DNA of 64,000 bases from JAVJQS01 sp040218815 (GTDB lineage Bacteria; Bacteroidota; Bacteroidia; Flavobacteriales_E; Vicingaceae): assembly GCA_040218815.1 (NCBI GenBank), contig JAVJQS010000004.1, positions 372,001-436,000 of the forward strand, read 5' to 3'. The position numbers and the translations under genes are program-made. The notes under the pieces were generated by a model. It searched no databases and was not told the origin of the DNA. It saw only the letters and a program-made list of their open reading frames with translations. Positions 26,303-35,289 of this stretch are shown here, in pieces (the first letter of the stretch is position 1; each line of letters starts with the position of its first letter).

Positions 26303-28402
26303 CTATTCTTCTTTTGCATCAGCTTTGAGCTTACCTTCTTTCAGTTTTTTGAGATAATTTCTGAGATCACTGCGCACTTCCCCCGACAAAATATAAAGTC
26401 CGATCATGTTTGGAACAGACATCGCTAAAATCATCATATCAGAGAAATCGAGCACAGCTCCTAAGCTCACCGAAGCACCAACCACAACAAAAACCAAAAA
26501 CAAGATTTTATAAGTCATTTCCGAGGTTTTTGACTTGCCAAAAAGATAAGTCCAGCCTCTCAAACCATAGTAAGACCATGAAATCATAGAAGAAAAGGCA
26601 AATAAGAAAACTGCAATTGCCAGCACCATTGGAAACCATGAAATCACAGTTCCAAAGGCTTCGGAAGTCAGTTCAACTCCTGAAACTCCTGAAATTTCGT
26701 GCATTCCCGTAAAAATTAATACTAAAGCTGTTAAGGTGCATACCACTACCGTATCGATGAATGGTTCCATAGCTGCAACAAAGCCTTCAGAAGCTGGGTG
26801 ATGCGTTTTTGTAGCACTGTGTGCAATAGCAGCTGACCCTACTCCTGCTTCATTAGAAAATGCCGCCCGTTGAATTCCTACAATTAAAACTCCAATAAAG
26901 CCCCCTTTTAATGCATTTGGAGAAAATGCCCCATTGTAAATTGCAGAAAAGGCAGGTCCGATGTTTTCAATGTTTATGCCTATTACCACCAATGCTGCTG
27001 TGACATATACAATAGCCATAATGGGCACCACTTTCCCTGTAACCTTTGCAATGCTTTTTATTCCTCCTATGATGACTATTCCAACCAAAATGGCCATGCC
27101 TACTCCAAACCAAAATCCAAATCCTTCTAAAAAGGAAAATTGTGATGCCATAATGGAGAAGGATTGGTTTGATTGAAACATATTTCCTGCACCGAAAGAA
27201 GCACCTACACAAAGGAGCGAAAACAACCCTGCTAGTACTTGACCTACTTTTTTCAAGTTGCGCTTTTCTAAACCATAGCGCAAGTAGTTCATTGGACCAC
27301 CGAAAATTCTCCCATCTTCCTTTATTTCTCGGTATTTCACACCCAAGGTGCACTCTACGAACTTAGATGACATCCCAAAAAAACCAGCCAAAATCATCCA
27401 AAATGTCGCTCCTGCACCACCTAAAGAAACTGCTACAGCAACGCCTGCAATATTTCCCAGTCCAACCGTGGCAGAAACTGCTGTGGCAAGCGCCTGGAAA
27501 TGACTCACTTGTCCTGGAGCATTTGGGTCGCTGTGTTTACCTCTTGCCAATTGTATAGAGTGCCTAAACCCACGAACATTGATAAAACCCATTCTAAAGG
27601 TAAAAAATAATGCCCCCAAGATCAGCCATATTACTATAAATGGAATCTTGGTCTGTCTGATTTCACCATTTGGGTATTTCAAGGGAACAAGGTCAGTGTA
27701 AGTAATTTCTGCTAAATATTGAGCTCCTTGTTCAATGAGGTCTTCCTTACTACTAGGATTAAAAATGAATTGCCCTTCTTCAAAAAGAAAGTGAATATTG
27801 CCCTTTGCCAAGGCTTTTACTGTATCTATTTGATTGTCATCTATGGTTACTAAGGCAATTTCCTGACCTTCTTCCACTTCAGTTCCCTCTACTACCAATC
27901 GCTTTTCTAGGGTAAATGTCTTTTCTGTTTTGGCGCTCCAACTTGGAGCAGGAATCAATTTAATTTCTGCATAAATAATGGGGTCGTATACCCCCATAGC
28001 AGCAAATGGATCCCAAAACAACACTTTACTCATGGCTTTTACCAAAGGATCAAAATTGCTGTTGAATTGTTCTGTTATGGACTCCTCCTCTATGGTGTAG
28101 TACTTAGTCATTCGCCTATTCTCTGCATCGCTAACCACTACTTTGTATTCAATTCCCTCTACAAGGCTAGATGCCCGATTTGCATCGAGGGCAGTTTCTT
28201 TGTTCGACCATTCGAAACGATACGGGGGAGAACCTCCAAGAACTTTTAATTCGATAAAACCATCGTTGATACTTTTGGACGGATTTCCAATTTCAGCCTC
28301 TATTGTAAAAGGATTATTGCTTTGTGAAGTATCTTGCTGAGCATTAGAATTGCTAGTGATTAGTAATATAAAAGCAAAACAACACAGTAAATATTGTTTC
28401 AT
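26303..28402 (-). CDS. Alanine:cation symporter (AGCS) with long N-terminal exported extension
   Basis: The 699-residue product is about 200 residues longer than normal AGCS carriers. Residues 1-21 are a signal peptide. Residues 34-102 resemble a SprB-type surface repeat (GGSPPYRFEWSN, then GIEYKVVVSDAENR). Residues 150-235 look like a biotinyl/lipoyl-type beta-barrel (VEEGQEIALV, TVKALAKGNIHFLF) without an obvious modified Lys. The carrier starts near residue 253 and shows GLGNIAGVAVAVSLGGAGAT, GPMNYLRYGLEK and QRAAFSNEAGVGSAAIAH, with about 10-11 membrane segments. It should import a small amino acid with Na+ or H+. It follows the C45 gene by 213 bp on the same strand. Confidence 0.9.
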   Translation of the reverse strand: MKQYLLCCFAFILLITSNSNAQQDTSQSNNPFTIEAEIGNPSKSINDGFIELKVLGGSPPYRFEWSNKETALDANRASSLVEGIEYKVVVSDAENRRMTKYYTIEEESITEQFNSNFDPLVKAMSKVLFWDPFAAMGVYDPIIYAEIKLIPAPSWSAKTEKTFTLEKRLVVEGTEVEEGQEIALVTIDDNQIDTVKALAKGNIHFLFEEGQFIFNPSSKEDLIEQGAQYLAEITYTDLVPLKYPNGEIRQTKIPFIVIWLILGALFFTFRMGFINVRGFRHSIQLARGKHSDPNAPGQVSHFQALATAVSATVGLGNIAGVAVAVSLGGAGATFWMILAGFFGMSSKFVECTLGVKYREIKEDGRIFGGPMNYLRYGLEKRNLKKVGQVLAGLFSLLCVGASFGAGNMFQSNQSFSIMASQFSFLEGFGFWFGVGMAILVGIVIIGGIKSIAKVTGKVVPIMAIVYVTAALVVIGINIENIGPAFSAIYNGAFSPNALKGGFIGVLIVGIQRAAFSNEAGVGSAAIAHSATKTHHPASEGFVAAMEPFIDTVVVCTLTALVLIFTGMHEISGVSGVELTSEAFGTVISWFPMVLAIAVFLFAFSSMISWSYYGLRGWTYLFGKSKTSEMTYKILFLVFVVVGASVSLGAVLDFSDMMILAMSVPNMIGLYILSGEVRSDLRNYLKKLKEGKLKADAKEE

Positions 28403-28615
28403 AGTTGTATTCTAGTTTTTGATTGTTGTTTTCACAGAATAGCCTATCAAGCAGCGCTATTTGTTTATAAGATATTAGCTATCGAAAAAAATAAAAAACT
28501 AGAACACCAACAATTTTTGAGTTTAATTATAAAAAAAGCTTGTAACTCCTTTTAATTAACTAAAGTCATCAAAATTACCTAATCTTTAGTAGAATAAAAA
28601 GTCAGAGGTAGTCTC

Positions 28616-29620
28616 TTACCTCACCTTATAAGCCGTAAACTCTCCAGTATTTGGCTTACTAATGTTCACAAACTCCCTACATTCATTAAAGTGCTCAAAA
28701 CTTTGTTCAAGCAGTTTGCCTGGCCAAAAAATGCTAGCACTCAAGGCCTCCAAATCGTATTGAGCTCCATACAGCGTTACAAAAGACTTTTGAATGTCTT
28801 TATTGTAAAGCGGTGCTGCTAAAAATCGCTCCCGCAGTTGGTCACGGTCCATATGGTCTTGTGCTACTAAACTATCTAAATAGCTCTTCCGCTCTTTGGT
28901 AGCTGTTAACTCAGCATACTCCAACCATTCAATATCTTGTTGGTGGTTCGTAGCCACTTTTTGATGATCTACATGTGGTCCCTTATCTGGAGTTAAATAC
29001 ACGGTTTTATATTTTCCAGTTTTATCGAGTACCGTAACATTGTATGACATATGCACCGGCAAGCGAAGCAAGGTAGAAACGGCTTGGGGAACATCTTTAC
29101 AGGTCTCCAATACATAGCGCATTATCAAGGGTATTCCAAAGCCTTCTCCTGATATTTTCCTTCCTCCAAAGGTCAAAGAAATGGCCAATCCATCGGCATT
29201 CATTCCGTCTAGCAGTCCCCAATTACAATCAGACATACCAATAACTGGTTTCAACCAATTCGTTTTAAATAGTGTGCCTTCAAACCATTTTGGATTATAG
29301 TCATAGTTGCGAATTAAGGAATAAGGGTGCTCATTCCAGGCCACTTGTGTACATCCACTCATAAATGGTGGTGGGTTATACAAGCTCAAATAACGTGCAG
29401 CTAAGTCACTTCCACCTGCTAATTCACACAGTTCCTCATAAATGGGCACTAACTCCGGCATGTGCTCCTGCAGCTGTTCTAAGCAGGTTAAATAGCCTGC
29501 TCTAGCCGTGTGGCCTTCTGATAAAAACCATTTTTTATAATAAGGCCAAGATTTATTGAAGCGTTTTTGCCATTTCTCCCCTGGTTCCTCTTCCGCCACA
29601 CACTTCAGTGATATTAGCAT
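28616..29620 (-). CDS. C45-family Ntn-hydrolase (acyl-CoA:6-APA acyltransferase type)
   Basis: A 334-residue member of the self-cleaving C45 family. The motif FMSGCTQVAWN gives the nucleophile Cys90 after a propeptide of the expected length, and SLIRNYDYNP, WGLLDGMNADGLAISLTF and a KVATNHQQ segment match the conserved core. The family cuts or forms amide bonds between an acyl group and an amine. The start is 2 bp after the stop of the ATP-grasp gene, so both are coupled. It has no signal peptide. By context it may undo or remodel the amide formed by that ligase; this is inference. Confidence 0.87.
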   Translation of the reverse strand: MLISLKCVAEEEPGEKWQKRFNKSWPYYKKWFLSEGHTARAGYLTCLEQLQEHMPELVPIYEELCELAGGSDLAARYLSLYNPPPFMSGCTQVAWNEHPYSLIRNYDYNPKWFEGTLFKTNWLKPVIGMSDCNWGLLDGMNADGLAISLTFGGRKISGEGFGIPLIMRYVLETCKDVPQAVSTLLRLPVHMSYNVTVLDKTGKYKTVYLTPDKGPHVDHQKVATNHQQDIEWLEYAELTATKERKSYLDSLVAQDHMDRDQLRERFLAAPLYNKDIQKSFVTLYGAQYDLEALSASIFWPGKLLEQSFEHFNECREFVNISKPNTGEFTAYKVR

Positions 29621-29622
29621 AG

Positions 29623-31098
29623 TTACATCATTTTAAATCCACCGATTTCAGCTTCTTTTTGGGCCAAATGTTCGTTGGATGGTTCTTCTCCTATATATTC
29701 GTCTTTTAATGCTTTTATCCAAGCTTTTGCTCTGTCTTTCAATTGAAAATCATCCGTCATCAAGCGCCCACGCAGCACTAAAATTCCGATGTCAGCGCCT
29801 TCATAAACGTAATCCCCCTCTCTTGTGATTCTCAAGAAAAAGGCCTCATCGTCATTTTCAATTGCCCGTCGGTGCGTATCCATACGATCATAAGTGATTG
29901 CACCTTTATCATCTATTCTCCAAATTCCTGATTTTGGAGCATGAGTAACCTTCTTGATTTCATCTTTGGTGTATTTAATTACTAATTGACACCAATCATC
30001 AATATTTTCTTTTTTCGCCCATCGAGCATTAATTGCGTTCACACTAATTTCATAAGGCTGGTCCATCCACTCTAACAAGTGAAATAAAAATAATGGAGCA
30101 TCCGCCAGAGCAAATACGGCATGATTGGTAATAGAGCTCGCACCAGTAATTCTTGGATTCAACTCTCCCAAATATATTTGACTATTGTCTTGGTCTATCA
30201 AGAAATCAAGTTCAAAGTACCCCTTATAGCCTTCTTTTCTCAATTGATCACCAAAAAGCTGCGTATATTTTCTAGCCTTTTGACGTAAGCTTGGAGTGAA
30301 TACATCTGCATAAATTTCATTACCACACCATCCCCCTTTATAAGGCGTAAGCTCTTTGAAGCCAACCAACTCTGTCATCAGCGGAGCTACTATTGTTCCA
30401 TGTCTTGTTACGCAAGCCTCGATTGCCGCTCCTCGACAATTAATTCTTTTCATCACCTTAACCTCGTCTTCAGCAGTGATCTCATCTGCATGTTTCAGCC
30501 ACTCTGCCTCATTTGAAATAAAGAAGGTCGTGTGTCCTGAATCACCAAAAGGCAGCTGAATGACTAAATCATCTCCCAGCTTTTTAGATTTCTTCTGCAA
30601 GTCAGCGTAATCTGTCACTTTATCTAAAAAATAAGGCACACAAGGCACACCAGCTTTTTCAGCAATACGGTTGGTGTTTACTTTGTTGTCCATTGATTCC
30701 CGCATTTTTGCAGGAGGAAAACATACCTCTAAATTGTGCTTTTTAGCAAGGGCTTCGGTTTTTTCATCAAACATTAAGAAGAGCGCTTTTCCGCCATCAC
30801 CTCTACTTTTGATGTACTCTACCACTTCCTTATGCTCCAATAAGTAATTGTTGATGTCCTCAATGCTTTCAAATTCATCATGAGGCAATTCTTCACTTGG
30901 TGCAAAAACGTTGGGATGTAAACCATCAAAACACTCGATATAACAAATAAATCGAAATTTTCTTACCCATTCATCTGCACCCAATAAGTTAAAGTTGGTA
31001 GCACTTATAAAATAAATGGGCGTTTCATTACGATAAAAAAATCGTCGAATTTCTGGTAAACCCTTTAATACTTCTTTCTTACTTGATGTTTTTTTCAT
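29623..31098 (-). CDS. ATP-grasp ligase, biotin-carboxylase-like
   Basis: A 491-residue cytoplasmic enzyme with an ATP-grasp core. Motifs are DNKVNTNRIAEKAGVP, LVIQLPFGDSGHTTFF (nucleotide-binding loop), YFELDFLIDQDNSQIYLGEL and the metal ligands within GELNPRITGASS. N-terminal residues 1-120 form a pre-ATP-grasp-like region, and about 100 residues after the core form an extra C-terminal domain. Such enzymes make an acyl-phosphate and couple it to an amine. It overlaps the decarboxylase gene by 4 bp, which strongly suggests that the amine product of the decarboxylase, or a derivative, is its substrate. Confidence 0.87.
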   Translation of the reverse strand: MKKTSSKKEVLKGLPEIRRFFYRNETPIYFISATNFNLLGADEWVRKFRFICYIECFDGLHPNVFAPSEELPHDEFESIEDINNYLLEHKEVVEYIKSRGDGGKALFLMFDEKTEALAKKHNLEVCFPPAKMRESMDNKVNTNRIAEKAGVPCVPYFLDKVTDYADLQKKSKKLGDDLVIQLPFGDSGHTTFFISNEAEWLKHADEITAEDEVKVMKRINCRGAAIEACVTRHGTIVAPLMTELVGFKELTPYKGGWCGNEIYADVFTPSLRQKARKYTQLFGDQLRKEGYKGYFELDFLIDQDNSQIYLGELNPRITGASSITNHAVFALADAPLFLFHLLEWMDQPYEISVNAINARWAKKENIDDWCQLVIKYTKDEIKKVTHAPKSGIWRIDDKGAITYDRMDTHRRAIENDDEAFFLRITREGDYVYEGADIGILVLRGRLMTDDFQLKDRAKAWIKALKDEYIGEEPSNEHLAQKEAEIGGFKMM

Positions 31099-33881
31099 TT
31101 TGTTGGTTTCATTTTTGGTGTTGTTGTATTTTTTGAATTCTCATTTCCATTTTTTCTCGGGTCTCCCATCATGGCTGTAGCCGTTTTTTTACGGTCTAAT
31201 GCTGCCGGAGTAAGCACTCGAATACCCAATTCATCGCGGTATCCGTGTATTTCTTTAACATCTAAGTTGATGAAAAACTCTAAAATTTCTTCACTTAATA
31301 CCTGTCCTGGAACCAAAATTGGAAACCCAGGAGGATATGGAATGACAAAGGATGCTGATACAATTTCGCGTCCTTGTTTCATGGCTTTTTTGCATTCATT
31401 CCGTCGAATAAATTCACACTTCGTTTCATCGTAGGATAGGAAATAAGCTTCCCGAATATTTCCTCCGGGTACACCAGGAACTGCTTGAAATGAGCTGTGA
31501 AATTGACTAAAATCAGGCAATGGCGGGGTATGTGTAGTGTATTCGTAAATACTTTTATCTACCATTTTTAATTGTGGACCACTCATGGCAGCGCGCTGCT
31601 CATCCAATTGGTCTGCAATTTGAAGTAAAACACTTATCAAATAAGCAACTGAACTGCGTGTTGTACCAATGTTGGTCATAAACAACACTGTGTTTCTGGA
31701 GGTCTTGTTGATTTGAATACCAAACTGATCCATCAAGTATTTATTCTTGAACGTATCACCATCTACTCCTGTTCTACCGATGAACAGGTTAATTTTTGTA
31801 GGATCCAATACAAACTCATCATTGGTCCACGCTTCTTCCATTCGAATCCAGCCACTCTCAGGATTGTAATACTCAGTAATCCCTGACTTTCTATACTGTT
31901 CAGGAATATTGTTTTTTACCGTCAGCACGTCGAAGTACTTTTTTAATCGAGGGTGGGTAATAATTTTAGAACGCAGTACCATCGCCATTTCAATGGCTTT
32001 TTCCACCATCTCATAACCTTCAAATTCCACTTGTCTCCTTCCAGCATCAAGTGAAGCTAAAATTTGGTAATTAGGTGATGTAGAAGTATGTGTTTTATAG
32101 GCTTCGTGAAAGGAATCTTCAGTTTTTCGTCTAAATAATTCATCATAAATGTGAATCATAGATCCTTGTCTCAATGATGAAAGCGTTTTGTGGGTAGACT
32201 GAGTGGCATAAACTCGAAGTTTAACTAAATCTGGGTCAGCCATCAGTACTGGATTTTTTGATGCTTTATTTGCTTCAAAACGTTCACGATAGCGCTTACT
32301 CTTATACCTTTTTTGCAACACTTTGGCAGCATACATGGCAGTTCGTTGCTTGTAAATCGGTGTAAATCCAGCAAAGGCAAACCATGCCTCATCCCAAAGA
32401 AACACCATATCTGGTTTTATGGCCAATACTTCATCCATTACTCGCTGAACATTGTAAACAATGCCGTCAAAGGTGCAATTGGTTAACAAAAGCATCTTAA
32501 CACGATCTAATCTGCCAGCGGCTTTCAAATCAAGCAGTTTCTTTTTGATTTCCTCTAAAGGCACAGCTCCATACATGCTGTACTCTTCAACAGGATACGA
32601 GTCTAAATAAACAGGAAACGCACCACTTAACACCATTCCATAATGATGTGATTTATGACAATCACGGTCGATAAGCACCAAATCTTCCGGCTGAACCAAT
32701 GCTTGAAGTACAATCTTATTTGCTGTTGATGTACCGTTAGTTACAAAAAATGTTTGCTGTGATCCATATGCTTTAGAAGCCATTTCTTGCGCCTTCTTTA
32801 AAGGCCCAGTTGGTTGTAGCAAGGAGTCTAATCCACCAGTAGTTGCAGATGTTTCTGCTAAGAAAATGTTTCTTCCATAAAACTCCCCAAAATCTTGTAG
32901 CCATTGCGACCTAAATATGGAATTTCCTCTTGAAATCGGCATGGCGTGAAAAACACCAGTTGGCTTGCGGCTATAATTCATCAGTGCAGAGAAGAATGGC
33001 GTTTCATAACGCTCACGAATGGCCTGCACAATGCTCAAGTGGATTTCTTGTAAATCTTCAGTGCGGTAGAATATGCGGTTAAAGCAATTTAATGTGCGGT
33101 CATCCAATTGAGAAACCGCCATATCGGAGATATAGAATAAATCAATTTCTGGACGTAAAATATTTATGATTTTACCAAGACTGTGTCCTAAATCAGCGTT
33201 CGTTTTCTCATCAATCTGAATATTATCTAATCCTGTAATAAAAGGCTTAATCACTTTAGGAGTTTTTTCCGCTTGCAACGGAATTCCTGAACGAATGATT
33301 ACGGTTTGAACGTTTGGATTAAATAAAAGAGAAATCAACGCATCACGCAGGTTATTAAGCACTATTACATCATAAACAAACTGTTCCTTATCGCTTTTTA
33401 AGGAATTGAACTTTTCAATTAAACGAGGTTTTTCTTTTTCATTGATGTCATCCACAAAAATGACTTCAAAATAATTTTGCTTGTTTTTAGTAGTTTCTTG
33501 CTCTTCTTCCTTCAGCATTCGCTTGCGCTTATCCACCGTCTTCGTAGAGTTTCGATTGCTACGATAAGACTCACTTACCAATGACCGAACTACTCCAGAA
33601 ACTGTATGTGTAAATGCACTGTACTCCCCTTTGGTATACATTGATTCTAATCGGTTCACAAACTCTAAACCAGGATAGGCAAAATACAACTCAATGACTT
33701 TAAGCGTCTTAAATGACTTTAAGATTCGCTCGTGAAATTCGTCAGAATCTAATTTCTCAAAACGTGTTTTAACAAACTGATTGGCTGCAAGCTTAAGATT
33801 ATTCCAAGTATCACTCCTAAATTGGGCAATGTTGAAATAGTTTTTCGCTTTGAATTTTTTCTTTTTTGTTTTTATAATCAT
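31095..33881 (-). CDS. Orn/Lys/Arg decarboxylase, fold type I (AdiA/LdcI-like)
   Basis: A 928-residue PLP enzyme. Residues 1 to about 300 are an N-terminal wing-like region; the PLP domain has FFVTNGTSTANKIV, DRDCHKSHHYG, LWDEAWFAFAGF and the Schiff-base motif QSTHKTLSSLRQ with Lys565; a C-terminal domain carries PYPPGFPILVPGQ. The family decarboxylates arginine, lysine or ornithine to agmatine, cadaverine or putrescine. It is longer than E. coli AdiA (about 755), mainly at the N-terminus. It overlaps the ATP-grasp gene by 4 bp and follows the VOC gene by 9 bp. Which amino acid it uses cannot be told from motifs alone. Confidence 0.93.
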   Translation of the reverse strand: MIIKTKKKKFKAKNYFNIAQFRSDTWNNLKLAANQFVKTRFEKLDSDEFHERILKSFKTLKVIELYFAYPGLEFVNRLESMYTKGEYSAFTHTVSGVVRSLVSESYRSNRNSTKTVDKRKRMLKEEEQETTKNKQNYFEVIFVDDINEKEKPRLIEKFNSLKSDKEQFVYDVIVLNNLRDALISLLFNPNVQTVIIRSGIPLQAEKTPKVIKPFITGLDNIQIDEKTNADLGHSLGKIINILRPEIDLFYISDMAVSQLDDRTLNCFNRIFYRTEDLQEIHLSIVQAIRERYETPFFSALMNYSRKPTGVFHAMPISRGNSIFRSQWLQDFGEFYGRNIFLAETSATTGGLDSLLQPTGPLKKAQEMASKAYGSQQTFFVTNGTSTANKIVLQALVQPEDLVLIDRDCHKSHHYGMVLSGAFPVYLDSYPVEEYSMYGAVPLEEIKKKLLDLKAAGRLDRVKMLLLTNCTFDGIVYNVQRVMDEVLAIKPDMVFLWDEAWFAFAGFTPIYKQRTAMYAAKVLQKRYKSKRYRERFEANKASKNPVLMADPDLVKLRVYATQSTHKTLSSLRQGSMIHIYDELFRRKTEDSFHEAYKTHTSTSPNYQILASLDAGRRQVEFEGYEMVEKAIEMAMVLRSKIITHPRLKKYFDVLTVKNNIPEQYRKSGITEYYNPESGWIRMEEAWTNDEFVLDPTKINLFIGRTGVDGDTFKNKYLMDQFGIQINKTSRNTVLFMTNIGTTRSSVAYLISVLLQIADQLDEQRAAMSGPQLKMVDKSIYEYTTHTPPLPDFSQFHSSFQAVPGVPGGNIREAYFLSYDETKCEFIRRNECKKAMKQGREIVSASFVIPYPPGFPILVPGQVLSEEILEFFINLDVKEIHGYRDELGIRVLTPAALDRKKTATAMMGDPRKNGNENSKNTTTPKMKPTK

Positions 33882-33890
33882 TGTAAAGAA

Positions 33891-34301
33891 TTAGGAGTTT
33901 GAATGTAGTGCTAATTTATTGCCTTCGCTATCAATAAAAAGGGCAAAGTAGCCAGACTCCTCATTAATTAGCTGTTTAGCCATTAACACCCTACCTCCAG
34001 CATCTTGAATGCGATCTTGAATGTGCTCTAAATCTTCTCCGGCATTCAAATATAATAGTGGACCAGTATCACTAGGTATTGAACCCTCGCCTTTAATTAT
34101 TGCACCACTTATACCAGAGGACACAGGAAAAAAGGCCATAGAATATCCACCCATAGTATTGGTTTCCATATCCATTTCGAAAATTTCGTTGTAAAATTTT
34201 ACAGCTCTTTCAAAGCTAGATGCGGGTATTTCAAACCAAGTGATGGCGTTTTCGACGGGAATTTTAGATGATTGAGATTTCTTTTTACTTGGCGATTTCA
34301 T
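33891..34301 (-). CDS. VOC (glyoxalase/bleomycin-resistance-like) protein
   Basis: A 136-residue protein with the beta-alpha-beta-beta-beta repeats of the VOC superfamily: ITWFEIPASSFERAVKFYNE and a second half with DPEGN-like ending ALFIDSEGNKLALHS. Candidate metal ligands are few, so it may bind rather than turn over a small molecule. It sits inside the six-gene amine operon between the carbon-nitrogen hydrolase and the decarboxylase (gaps of 43 and 9 bp). Role unknown. Confidence 0.85.
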   Translation of the reverse strand: MKSPSKKKSQSSKIPVENAITWFEIPASSFERAVKFYNEIFEMDMETNTMGGYSMAFFPVSSGISGAIIKGEGSIPSDTGPLLYLNAGEDLEHIQDRIQDAGGRVLMAKQLINEESGYFALFIDSEGNKLALHSNS

Positions 34302-34344
34302 GTAGAATATATTACGCCATTAAAGTACAGAAAAATTGCTTATC

Positions 34345-35259
34345 TCAAAAGTCTTTACTTGTATTTGTTGCAGGATCACTCACTTCTGAACCCATAACTT
34401 GCTGAATTTGTTTAAGTCGTGTAGGTTTTGTTAAGGTTCCTAATTCGTTCAAGTAAGGATGAGTATGACCGTGGTAAATATCAAACACCACATTTTTGTC
34501 CCTAAAACTTTTCAGAGGCTGACCCAGTCTTAATAAACCTTCTTCTCTACTTCGTTTTACACGCTCCATATCAACTTCAATTGGAATTAACTCTGGACCA
34601 GTGCTTGCTTGGTATAATACTCTACCATCAGGACCACAAACAATTGAACGACCTGTTCCACCATCACCTAAACCATTAATGTCAAATATGTAACATTGGT
34701 TGGTAGCAGCTGTAGCTTGAACTAATGACAATTCAATGTCCCGATCGATGGTACCTGTTAAAGTAGGATGCAAAATCACTTCTACTCCATTTACTGCAAG
34801 TGTCCTTGAAGTTTCTGGGAACCACATATCGTAACAAATGGTTACACCAAATCGGCCTACATCTGGAACATCAAAAATCAAAAATTGATTTCCTCCAGTA
34901 ACACCGTCTTCGTAAGGATAAAAAGGGAACATCTTGTCGTAGCGACCTACAATTTCACCTTGTGGGTTAATAACGGTTGCTGTATTATAAATCTGCTCAT
35001 TCTTTTTCTGGAACATACTTCCTGGTATTAACCAAATGCCGTGCTTTTTAGCCAACTCCTGAAAGGTTTTTTCATCGTCATTTGGAAATGGTTTTGCATG
35101 ATGTAAAAGCGGGCCATAGGCGCACAATTCACTCAATACAATCATTTGTACCCAAGGGTAAACTGAAGTCATTACTTCAATTTTATGTTTCATTAACTCA
35201 ATATTACTATGAGCCGCAGAAACGTGCATTTGGATGCCTCCTATAGAGAAAGGTTTCAT
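34345..35259 (-). CDS. Carbon-nitrogen hydrolase (nitrilase superfamily amidase)
   Basis: The 304-residue product has the full Glu-Lys-Cys triad: Glu44 in VLSELCAYG, Lys109 in GRYDKMFPF and Cys142 in VTICYDMWFPE. The superfamily hydrolyses amides and carbamoyl amides; N-carbamoylputrescine amidase (agmatine pathway) and 5-aminovaleramidase (lysine pathway) are relatives that would make sense beside a decarboxylase and a GabT-like aminotransferase. It is cytoplasmic, 30 bp after the aminotransferase gene on the same strand. Substrate remains inferred. Confidence 0.9.
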   Translation of the reverse strand: MKPFSIGGIQMHVSAAHSNIELMKHKIEVMTSVYPWVQMIVLSELCAYGPLLHHAKPFPNDDEKTFQELAKKHGIWLIPGSMFQKKNEQIYNTATVINPQGEIVGRYDKMFPFYPYEDGVTGGNQFLIFDVPDVGRFGVTICYDMWFPETSRTLAVNGVEVILHPTLTGTIDRDIELSLVQATAATNQCYIFDINGLGDGGTGRSIVCGPDGRVLYQASTGPELIPIEVDMERVKRSREEGLLRLGQPLKSFRDKNVVFDIYHGHTHPYLNELGTLTKPTRLKQIQQVMGSEVSDPATNTSKDF

Positions 35260-35289
35260 TTATATATTTTTTTAAGTGTTAGAAAGCCC

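Noticed and set aside
26967..27353. 128-residue open frame on the minus strand inside the symporter gene
   Set aside because: Same strand, other frame, fully nested in a gene with strong family motifs; composition rich in Arg, His and Cys is typical of a frame shadow.
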